A DNA stretch of 64,000 nucleotides from Anthostomella pinea (Eukaryota > Ascomycota > Sordariomycetes > Xylariales > Xylariaceae). Location: contig CAUWAG010000018.1 of the NCBI GenBank assembly GCA_963556695.1, positions 4,960,001 to 5,024,000 on the forward strand, read 5' to 3'. This document shows, piece after piece, positions 21,805 to 31,976 of this stretch. The notes under the pieces are model-generated. The model was not told where the DNA came from. It made no database searches and saw only the letters and a program-made list of their open reading frames with translations. The position numbers were made by a program, and so were the translations under genes. Position 1 is the first letter of the stretch. Each line of letters starts with the position of its first letter.

Positions 21805-24800
21805 ATGGCAGGAATGTTGGTATTCATGAGCAACCTGCCCCCGAAGATGACTGAAGAGGGCCTGAGGATACAGCTGTTGCCTTTGATCACTGAACACGGC
21901 GTTCACGATTGGTCCTGCCAGAAGCCAAAAGGGAAGAATATAGGCTTTCTCTCTTTCCTCCGTCGCCGTGAAGGCGAATGGTTTTTGGCCAGTTATGGAG
22001 AGCAGATCATCCCGGGAGCAATCGGGCCAGACGGCAAGCAGCGATCCCGCTCTCGTCTGAAGCTCCTACGCATGTCCGTCTTTTGCAAGCAATCCGACAA
22101 GCCCTTGGATCCGTTCCTGTACAAAACCTTGGTCAAAGCAGCTGAGGACCGTGCCCACGAAGATGAAAACGAGCAGGAGCCACAGAAGCATACTGTTGTC
22201 ACCTTTGAAATGCGAAGCCTTTCTTGTGGACACTTCGAATATCTGCGCGACCACCTAGCCTACACTGCAGATATCGAGTGGAACCAGCAGGGGATTGCCA
22301 AGTTCGCCAGAGATGCTCTGATCGTATCTTTCGACATTCAAAGCGGGCCCTTCCGTGTTGAGATGCCATACAGGATCATCCACGATATCACCACCTGTAC
22401 TCGCCCATCATCCTTGGTCCTGACCCTTCTGGAAGCACCGAGATTCTTCGGTCCAATCAGCGACCAGGGGATTGCCGGCATAATGGCCCAATTGGGCCTC
22501 ACCGACAGCCCCCAGCCTGCGAGCGATACAACGAGAACTCGCCTCAGCCACATTCCACACCACACGGATCATCGTGATATCATGGGGCAGTGTCTCGCCT
22601 ATCGCATTGAACTGTCGGCAGCGGACTTCCACCTGAAGGTTAAGAAACTGAAGGAGAAAGACCACCTCAACTTCACCTACTACAATTTTACGTACTACCC
22701 ACACGGTCGGACCTATATGGTTGATGGGCTGCAAGATTTTCGAGGCATGATCAACTTATGCTCCAAGAGCATCCCCTTTGACGTCTTGTTTCAATTACAG
22801 GCACTTGTCCAGAACGGATATCTTTTGCCACAGACTGTCGTGAGCATATTGGCTCGTCTCCATAAGAGCTCGAAGCACACCCTCGGGGCTGCGGTGAATC
22901 ATGGTGTGAGCATAGGTCATCGTGTGTCCGCCAGGACCAATGGCACATCGAGTATTTCAGGTTGGTCATTTTCCCTTATCGTCATTTTCACAAGGGTTCT
23001 CTCAATGGGACCCCAGTAGGCACATCGACAGGCATTTCGGAGGGATCATCCCACGGCAAACAGATTTGTCCCTGATCTTGAACGCTCAAGGCTATACTGC
23101 CCTTGACGAGCTATACCTTTTGGGAAAGGCCTGCTAAGTTCGTGTATTAGCTTAAATGGGGCGCTAACTCATCATCTAGACTGCAATGACAGCAATGGGG
23201 TCGGATGTCCAGGGCTATTCTCGGCGAGCGCAGTGAGGAAGATATTCGCCCAGATTGCATTTCCTGGACCGGACACAAAAGCCTGCCTCTTTGATCCCAA
23301 CGAGATCTGGACTTGGCTTGAGGCTAACGAGAAGGAGGTACAAGAGGGAATCACCAGACCCCTGATTACCGAGCGAGCGCGAGAGAATCGGACCATGATA
23401 CACAAAGTACACGTCACTCCTAGCCGAATAATTCTCCTCGGGCCTGAAGCTGAGGCCAAGAACCGCATTCTGCGCAAGTTTAGCCACCATACAGGCTACT
23501 TTGCTCGGGTTCAATTCTGCGACGAGGACGGTCAAGACCTCTTCTACAATCCCAAGGTATCACTGAGCGAGGTATATGACAGGTACAAGCAAGTTCTCCT
23601 GACTGGAATACCGATCGCCGGAAGGGTGTATCAGTTTTTAGGTTTCTCGCATTCCTCACTTCGGGCGCGTGCTGTTTGGTTTATGGCTCCATTCGTTGAC
23701 CATAACGGACAGTCCCAGACTTACCATTCTGTCATAGTGGATCTTGGTCGCTTTCAAAACATATTTTGTCCCGCAAGGTGTGCTGCCAGGATTGGCCAGG
23801 CCTTTTCTGAGACGCCATTCTCTGTTGACCTAGACCAGTTGGGTGCTCACGTATACCTTTTGCCAGACGTTAAGTCCGCGGACGGGGCAAGAGTGTTCAG
23901 CGACGGTGTCGGAACAATATCAAGGGACTTGATGGAAGCTATCCAGGAGGCCATCCCGCACAGGGCTGGTTCGGCAACCTGCTTCCAGATTCGGTGGGCC
24001 GGTGCGAAAGGCATGTTATCCCTTGACGATACGCTAGAAGGTATGGTGATGCGTGTTCGTTCAAGCATGATCAAATTCGAAAGCGACGACAAGCAAAACC
24101 TGGAAATATGCGATGTTGCAAACAAGCCTGTCCCACTTGTTCTAAATCGTCAAATAATCAAGATCATGGAAGATATGGGAGTCCCCGACGCCTGGTTTCT
24201 CAAGGCCCAAAGCCGAGAGCTTGCTCGTCTATGCAAGATCACGGGGAATGTCGACAACACAGTGATCTTCCTGAAGAGACAGATGATCGCGGACCAGATG
24301 CGATTCTTCCAATTCATTCGCCGCTTGCACAAACTCGGAATTGACTACAAGAAGGACAGGTTCCTCTGTTCTATCGTGGAGACCGTCATTCTACGTGAGG
24401 TACGCTTGCTCAAGCACAAGGCGCGGATCCCCATCGAGAAAGGTGTCACATTATTCGGTGTGATGGATGAGTTTGGTTATCTAGGAGAAGACGAAGTCTA
24501 TATCACGTACGGGCACTCCGACGGAGCGCCACATCACCGAGATTTGCACGATCGACTTGTCATACTCACCCGAAGCCCTGCACTCCATCCGGGCGATGTT
24601 CAGATTCGCAGAGCGATCGTCCCGCCCGATGGACACCCCCTTCGAAGCCTGACCAACTGTATTGTCTTCAGTCAGAAGGGTGAAAGGGACCTTCCTAGCC
24701 AGCTCAGCGGTGGAGATCTTGACGGAGACAAATTCCACGTGATCTATGACGATGTTGCAGTTGAGGGCTCGAAGCGGGAGTTCAAACCGGCCGATTATCC

Positions 24801-26107
24801 TCGTGTGTCGCTTCTTGACGTTGGCCGCGAAGTGACCCGCGAGGATATGACCGACTTCTTCGTCAATTTCATGTCGACTGATCAGTGAGTACTTCCGCAG
24901 ATTTCCCGATTCAAGCTTTTGGTCTGCAAAGGCAATGCTAACTGACTCTTACAGACTCGGCGTGATCGCTACCAGACATCAGATTCTCTCTGACATGCAT
25001 GCGGCCGGTACTTTGCACGAGGGGAGCCAAATGCTGGCTGAGATGCATTCAATGGCAGTCGATTACTCCAAGACCGGCATAGCTGTACCGATGTCTAAGT
25101 TGGGTAAGATGAACACTACGTATCGTCCTGACTTGTAAGTTCAGATAACCCCCCCCCCCCCCTTCCTGTCTCAGCTTCAATCGACCCGCAAACCGCCAAT
25201 TATACCCCTGACAGTAATATCTTTGCTGACCTCATAGCTAGCATGGCCCCGTCCCCCACTGCGAATATTATCGACCGAACTGAGATCCAGTTCGAGGCTC
25301 CTGTCGCACCTGCGACTGACTACGACGAAGACGACGATACGGGCCCGAAGTACAAGTACTACAAGTCGGAAAAGATACTTGGAAAGTTGTATCGCGCGAT
25401 CGACGAAAAGAAGACATGGAAGAATGATATCCACCTGACTGTCAATCAGTACGATGCCTCGGTTTGGGACGGAGTCTTACTCTACACTAATCGCAAATGT
25501 GAAGAGCTTGGTGGCGTCGACTGGAAGTCAGCGTTGAAAGAGGCTCGGAGCATTCGGCAAGCGTAAGTACACTCTGCTAGGTCAACGGTGTCAAACCTTG
25601 CTGACCCTCCTCAGCTACGACGACCAGATCTGGAATGCGACGTTCGAGTTCTCGGAACATTCATCCATGGGGCTCACGGAGCTTGAGGTATTCACAGGCT
25701 CTATCTTCAATAAGTCGGGGAAGCAGACGCCGCGGCAGCGAGACAAATCGACGCAACTCAAGGACGAATTCGACCGCATTTCCAAATGGGCAGAGGACCT
25801 CATTCGAAAGCAAGGAGATAAACCGCCAGGAGACTATAATGACGATGACACTGAGGACGAGGATGACGCCTATCAGGGCTCATCGCCGCTAGAACTCAGC
25901 ATCGCTTGTCTTCATGTCGGTGTCGAAAGGGCGACTTTCGAGCCCGGATCCAACAGAAGGGGAGGGGGCGATTTTCAGAGCTTCAAGATCGTGGCAGCCC
26001 ATTGTGCGCTGCGTGAACTCGAGCACGCCATCAAGCAGGGTGAGATTGCGGCCGGGGTTGCAGTCATGGGAGGTGGATTTCCCGGCGTAAACGCAGGAAG
26101 ATCCTAG
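21805..26107 (+). CDS. Cellular RNA-dependent RNA polymerase (RNA silencing)
   Basis: Six exons: 21805-22905, 22961-23132, 23180-24884, 24955-25134, 25242-25562 and 25615-26107, 1323 residues. The N-terminus is RRM-like (MLVFMSNLPPKMTEEGLRIQ). The RdRP core carries FLGFSHSSLRARAVWFMAPF, ARCAARIGQAFSETPF, SDGVGTIS and the catalytic SQLSGGDLDGDKF (DLDGD at residues 937-941). These enzymes make double-stranded RNA for quelling or meiotic silencing. Intron 2 (23133-23179) has a GC donor (GCTAAG) and a GCTAAC branch; without it the frame hits TAA at 23135. Intron 4 (25135-25241) holds a run of 14 C. The stop lies 162 bp before a transposon, so the C-terminus may have been changed by the insertion. 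Confidence 0.9.
25149..25162 (+). repeat. 14-C homopolymer inside an RdRP intron
   Basis: Uninterrupted C run from 25149 to 25162, about 15 nt past the donor of intron 4. It is non-coding, so length change there would be tolerated. Confidence 0.9.
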
Positions 26108-26269
26108 TTTCATATTTGGCTGAGAACGTGGGCATTCTGCTCGCGGCTTGTGAATGGGCTGCCTCTGGAAAGGTAGCTAGCTATGTGATGATGTACGAGT
26201 CCATGATGATGATTTTCAGCCATGACGGGGTTGATGGCTTGGATTGCTCCCATTTGCTTGATACAATGC

Positions 26270-27607
26270 GTGGACAAAAGTCTCCGCCCGATCCCCAATT
26301 TTACCCCTTCCATCTACTATACCCTCCAACTCAATTGAACCATAACACATCCAATTATGGTGATAGAATTCTCAAATAAATTGTATTTAATAACTAAGTC
26401 AATAATGTGTATACCAACCACCGGCGCGCCTCACTGCAGCTATTCGGTCCTCCAGTGACTCCATCAAGGCCCGAACCTGCTCCGGATCGATCTCTAACCA
26501 CGCCTGCTCAATTAACTCGTGTGCGTAGCGATAATGGGGGATATTATCCTTTAATTCAGAAAATTCAGGCTCAATTTCACGTATGTTCTTCTTCAGAAGT
26601 CGCCAAATGTGCTCGATTGGGTTCATATCGGGGCTGTGAGGAGGCCAGTCGATACAGTGGATGCCGTGCTCCTCCATCCACTCCGGAACACCGCCAGTGA
26701 GGTGAATTTTCGCGTTATCTTGAACAAAAGGATCTCCAGCCTCGTAGAACGGAAACAGGCCTTCCTCAAGAACCTATTTGTATGACTCTGTGGATACTCC
26801 TCTGCGCGGAGCATCCGGATCGAGTGGGCAGAAGACCAACTTGCCTAGTCCTCCTTCTCCGCCGCGTAGCCAGATCATAGACCACACCATTATCAAAATA
26901 CGAGATTTGCCGTGATCCGTCTTGTTCACGAGATCATAATGGTACCGCTCTGAAGAGAATCAGATGGCCCAATCGCCTAGGTTATCGGATGAGTTTTGGA
27001 CCGTATATTCGTCTGAGAACATAGCTCGTAACAACTCCTCCAGGCGCTCTGGTGTGCTATAATAATTGGCAAAAGCGAGCCTCTTCTGAGCGTCCTCATC
27101 TGTGAGCTTGATTCGCTTTGCTGTGCGCCACTTCTGGAGGCCGTGTGCATGACATATCCTCTTGATAGTCTTAGGAGAGCACAAAATACAGGCTTCGTTT
27201 CGAATCTTCTGCCACGTCGCCCTGGGGAGCTCTCTCGCCTTTTCGATCACATGAGCGCGTTTACGAGTATTCAAAATGGGTGGGCGACCGCTCCTTGGGG
27301 CAGATTTTGGTGTAGGAGTGGCCTCAAAGTTGGTGGTAATATCGGAGATGGTTTTCAGGCGCTTCGTTTTAAATACGGTTACAACATCCCTACGCGTTCT
27401 GCTGTCGATTCGTGCCGCCACGATTGCTGAGCGAGCTTCTGAAGTGAATTTGCCGTTAGCGACGCGATTACCGCTTAATTCGTCCCCAAAAGATCGTAAA
27501 TCTATTATCAATTGCGGTGTTGAGAGAGTGGTGGAGTCGAAGGGTGATTGACGCGTTGTTTTGATCTGAAGGAGATTGTGGTGGGTTGGGCGGAGACTTT
27601 TGTCCAC
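26270..27607 (-). mobile_element. Tc1/mariner-type element, inactivated
   Basis: Ends are 20-bp perfect terminal inverted repeats: GTGGACAAAAGTCTCCGCCC at 26270-26289 and its reverse complement at 27588-27607, giving about 1.34 kb. A DD34E transposase remnant fills it on the minus strand. No clean TA target duplication is visible outside the repeats (GC on the left, CT on the right), so the true outer boundary may be eroded. Confidence 0.9.
26399..27607 (-). pseudogene. Tc1/mariner DD34E transposase with two stop codons
   Basis: A single frame runs the whole length. It includes helix-turn-helix-like parts (SAPRSGRPPILNTRKRAH, ACILCSPKTIKRICHAHGLQ), FSDEYTV for the first Asp, FVQDNAKIH for the second, and PPHSPDMNPIEHIWRLLKK, with 34 residues between the second Asp and the Glu. 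The frame is broken by TGA at 26960-26962 and TAG at 26774-26776. Relatives would have Arg (CGA) and Gln (CAG) there, so both are single C-to-T changes, as RIP makes. No ATG is found near the N-terminal end of the frame, so the start is also lost or unclear. Confidence 0.88.
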
Positions 27608-27754
27608 CTAGTTTACCTTGCATCCAGATGTATATATAGGTATGCAGATCTGACAGCAAAGTCTGCTTGCTACATTCTTTCTCAGCTTTTCCATTCTCCA
27701 GATTTTGACATGGGTAAGACTATGGTCTCGTGCTCTTTGCAACCTTCCACTAAG

Positions 27755-30178
27755 TAACAGCGGGGGCATGCAGATGGGACAGCCCCGCAGATGGGACAGT
27801 TCCCCCACCAAAACACAATATTTGCACCCACCCACATCTCTATCGGGATTGAAGCTGTAGATATCATAAATATATCGTCTGGATTATCTTTTCTTGGTGT
27901 TTCTTCCAATATGGAATTTATTAGGTGTCCTACAGCGGGATGTCCCGTGGCGGGGGTCGGAAGTTAGCACGTCCGGCCCTAATCTAAGGGGTAATGGGAC
28001 CCGTGCCCCCTATCCCCTCCAACCAGGCAGAAGTTCTGTGATTCTTTTTTTCCTTTTTTTCTGTAAGTATCACAAGCTTCAGTACGTCGAAATGGCGCCT
28101 TTATACACCGAAGAAGACCTTGCTGAGGCAATAGCCGCTGTGAACGGTGACGATCTGTCTCTCCGAAAGGCTGCCCAGCGCTATAGAGTACCAAAAACCA
28201 TCCTTTCTCGCAAAGTTAAAGATTCCACAATGCCTACAACTGGCACCTAACATAAAGGACATGCTCACAGGCAAAAAATAAGCCCTGTCCAAGAAAAGAA
28301 GGTAATTTTATGGATTCTGTAACAAGAAAAGGCCGGCCATGCCCCTACTCACGCCAATGTGAGGTACATCATCCAGAAGATCCTATAATCCCAGGGAAAC
28401 CCGCCTCATCTTGGGGGCTATTATATGCGAAATTTCATCTGCTGGAACCCAGAGATAAAGACCAAAATGGGCAGAAAACTCGACTACAAATGTATCAATG
28501 CTGCCATTCCCGACAACATCCATGGCTATCATAACCGCTACACAGATTATGACCTCATCAAGCCCGGGAACTGCACAAATGTCAATAAGTACGGCATCAT
28601 GCAGGGCCGGCAGTACATACGTCCAATCTAAGTGTTTTTCAGACAGCTAATCAGGAGGTTATAGGTCTGATGGCCTTATAATAGGCAGTTCTGGCTCAAA
28701 AGGGGCCAACGTCAAGTCCAATGATGACCGCATGTGGACTATCGTGGTAGAATCGATCACTGCTACTGGGAAAAAGCTCCGGCTGCTGGTTATTTTCAAG
28801 GCGAAGTTAATACAGATACAGTGGTTCAAAGAGCAGCTTATTCTCAAGTATCCCGGGGTAGCAGACTGGATAGTGACTTACTCTGCTAATGGCTGGTCTT
28901 CGAACGCGATCGCGCTCAAATGACTTAAAAAGGTTATTTTATTTTTATTTTTTAATGTTAACTATATGCTAAACAACCTCCTAGATCTATCTGCCAGATA
29001 CTGTCCCTGAAGACCCGGCTGAGTTCCGCCTGTTGGTGCTCGACGGCCATGGCAGCCACTGCTCAGATGATTTTATGTATCTGTGCTATATGAACAATGT
29101 CTATCTGAGCTTTTTTCCTGCCCATACGGTAGGTTATATCCTCAATTAGTAGTTATTCTGTTAATAGGGGTAGTCTCACATCTTCCAACCCCTAGATCTG
29201 ACCGTTTTCTCTATGGTAAAGGCCGCCTATCGCCGCCTCATTAATCAGCTCGGTCAGTTGAACGATTCGGCCCCTATTGGCAAGATTAAGTTCCTTTCTT
29301 GCCTGGCAAAAGCCCGTGACAAAGCTATTCCTGTTATCATGCATTTGGGATGGCATCCTGCTGGCCTTTGGCCCATAAATAGGAACAAGACACTGACAAA
29401 CGAGCATATAGTAAAGGCAGCAGAGATACAAGCAACAGCTGCTGCTATAATGAACCCTGAAACCAACCCTGATACCCTGGAAGCCCTTATATCAGGGCAG
29501 GATATAGCCCTGATATTGTCAACAGTCACGGAGACCCCTGAGCAACGAGCAGCAGTACGCTTGGTCGCGAAGTCATACAATGAGATGGTGGTTGAATTAG
29601 CCATCTTGAAGCTACAAAATAAGGTAAAAGATGACAAGATCGAGCATCTATAGCCTGAAAAGCGCTATAAAGCCCCCCAAAAAGAGCCTAATTAACGGCT
29701 ATAGAGGATGGGAGACGTTATTCAGGAACAGATCGAGTATACGGAGGCCGCACGAGTGCTGATTGACCAGTGGGCAGAGAGACGACGACTTTTGCACGAA
29801 GTGCAGAACCTGGAGACCAAAGAATCAGAGGAATTGCCTTTTGAAGACTCTCTCTCCTCAGATTCAACAGATTTAGAAGATCTAGACAAAGGGGTGGTTA
29901 TTGACAAAGAGGGCGAGGGGGTGTCTGACGAGCCGGATAATGAAAAGGAAGAGCCCATTGTGATGCGATCTCGGCGTCGAGAAATCCGCCAACCCGCGCG
30001 CTACCACTAAAAGCACTAATATTACTAAAAACACCAAGAAAAGGCGATTCTTTTGATATATATATACATTATCTATAGCCTCAATACCAATGGGGTTATA
30101 TGTGGGTGCAAACGTTGTGTTTTGGTGGGGGAACTGTCCCATCTGGGGGGCTGTCCCATCTGCATGCCCCCGCCGTTA
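27755..30178 (+). mobile_element. Pogo/Fot-type element with long TIRs, inactivated
   Basis: Terminal inverted repeats of about 76 bp: left 27755-27830, right about 30103-30178, each beginning TAAC(A/G)GCGGGGGCATGC with TA at the very ends, consistent with a TA target duplication. Inside each repeat the motif GCAGATGGGACAG (or CAGATGGGACAG) occurs twice in tandem. The total is about 2.4 kb and encloses one broken CENP-B/DDE transposase. Confidence 0.9.
28092..30010 (+). pseudogene. Pogo-family (CENP-B HTH plus DDE) transposase, multiply broken
   Basis: Starts at Met 28092 with a psq/CENP-B helix-turn-helix (TEEDLAEAIAAVNGDDLSLR, RKAAQRYRVPKTILSRKV). In-frame stops occur at 28248-28250, 28320-28322 and 28386-28388, and again near 28629, 28921 and 29651. 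Two intron-like gaps lie near 28938-28984 and 29128-29168. DDE landmarks: the first catalytic Asp region reads NVNKYGIMQG where NVDE is expected; LLVLDGHGSH keeps the second Asp; LDLTVFSMVKAAYRR keeps the third. D-to-N and E-to-K are both G-to-A changes. The C-terminal tail from 29708 is acidic and Ser-rich and ends RSRRREIRQPARYH. Confidence 0.85.
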
Positions 30179-31976
30179 GGTAGGTGTCCATGCCACCACC
30201 CCTTTCTACCGGACGCAGGAAATATCCCTATACCCAGCCAATAGCAACGTTATCCCCGATAGCACCCTTACAGGAAGCTTGACCATCTCGAGCTGCTGCA
30301 TTGTAATTATTGCAATGTGGCAGCATCAGAGGTGATTAATAGTCCCCTCTGAACCTTCCACTCGCCCTATCAGCATTTTTGTTGCGCTCAATCGGCCACT
30401 GCTGGAGAGCCATGGGACCTTTACCTCGAAAACATCGGCTTATTCATCATTGGTAAGATGTTCGAGGGCAAAGGTGCGTCCTTCCTTAACAGACGATTGT
30501 ATTGCCTCTTCCGGTAGGTACCTAAGACTTATGCATCGGACCAGCCGCGAAACCAGCCGGCAGCAGCTGCCCCACAGTCAGACAACGGAAGGACCTCGGG
30601 AACTTTGGATGCAACGCTTTTCTGGCTCGTGTTCACGCTCATGTATTCCCTTGGCTTTTTACCCAGCTACTATGCACTATTGATAGACTTACCATGCAGA
30701 TGGCGGGATGGAGTGTCGCTGCAGGTCCTACCCGTCATGTCCGTCAATGTTCTTTGCAGCGGTCTGCATGTTGGCAGCTCGTAACGTTACCCATGTTTCA
30801 GTGGGTAATCTGACGGCCTCGACAGCGTTTTGGGAGCGTTATCACGAAATGCCTTCCAGATTGGAACGAGTCGGACCGCTTTGGAGATGGGCGTCGCCGT
30901 GGGAGGCAGGGCTGTGTCAAACGGTCAAGGCAAATCAGCAGCTCGGGCTGGGAGAAGTGGCTGCTTCTGGCTTCTGATCGTTGCAAGGGTTCGACCATGC
31001 GCATCGCGATCTCGCCAAGACTCAAGGGGACAGGTCGACAGGCGACAGGGTCATTTATTCCGACGAGGCGTGTGGCATGCGGCACGTGGCCCGGTGCCCG
31101 ACAAGTGTCATGTCAAGACTTTTCGTCAGGACCACTGGAGAGAGTGCGAGAGGGCGAGAGGGCGAGAGGAAGAACAGCTTGCCCATCTTGGTCGCTCGCA
31201 GGTCTCGTCCCATGGAGACCTGTTCCGGCTCACCGTCGCGACCTTGGCCAGTACTACATAGTAGCCAGATGGCCCGGCTGAGATCTGACGGAAAATCTCC
31301 ATGTCGGATTTCCGACCAATGGTGGTGTATCAAGCACATATCGGCTGGGCGGGTAAGGTGGCTTACACATGGCTCCTGGGGATGGATCTATCGCAGCCGA
31401 GCAGACAGACCCAAGAATGAGGGCCAGGAGTCCAGGACAATATATCCGCCCGTCAACTGTCAGTCTGTCTGTCTGTCGTCTGTCAGAGCCTGTCAGAGCC
31501 AGCGGTCCCCACGTACTGTCTCGAGTGAGACGGACCGCCAGGGGCTGCATCCCACGCTGGCCCAGTTCCACGGAGCTTCGAGCCGGCTCGTCAATCTAAA
31601 AGGCATGCCTGGTCGGCCCGGGCTGCCGCAACGGGCGATACCCCCATGCAGCTCACGCTCGCCCTCCCTCGTCGCCCGTGGATCCGTGGCCCTTGGCCCA
31701 TGGGGAACCCTCATCGACGTGGGCTTTGCCGTATTTAGTCGCTGTGAACCCCGCGGTGCCCATGCCCAGGTGACTGAGGTGAGAGTAGAGGGAACGGAAT
31801 CTGAATGGCCGAGCCAGCCAGCACTGCCAGCACTGCCAGCCCACCAGTGAACCAGTCTCAATCTGCCAGTGAACCAGTACCGTAACCAGTGGCCAGTGAG
31901 AAGAGGTCAGACGACACAGGCAATCCGAAGAGAGACAGACGACCGGGCGCGCACGGCAGCAGGGAAAAAGGCCGAC
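30179..31976. other. Intergenic, GC-rich, no gene seen
   Basis: About 1.8 kb between the pogo element and the DUF1479-like gene. Long overlapping ORFs in GC-rich sequence (for example 30981-31850) lack recognisable domains and show low-complexity composition. Local repeats include GAGAGGGCGAGAGG near 31145 and CTGTCTGTCTGTC near 31465. The 3' part serves as promoter and leader. Confidence 0.4.

Noticed and set aside
26116..26379. ORF after the RdRP stop that might extend the RdRP C-terminus
   Set aside because: It is in a different frame, would need an intron of about 20 nt, and runs into the transposon end.
30981..31850. 289-codon ORF between the pogo element and the DUF1479-like gene
   Set aside because: Overlaps equally open ORFs on both strands in GC-rich DNA and shows no domain or splice support.
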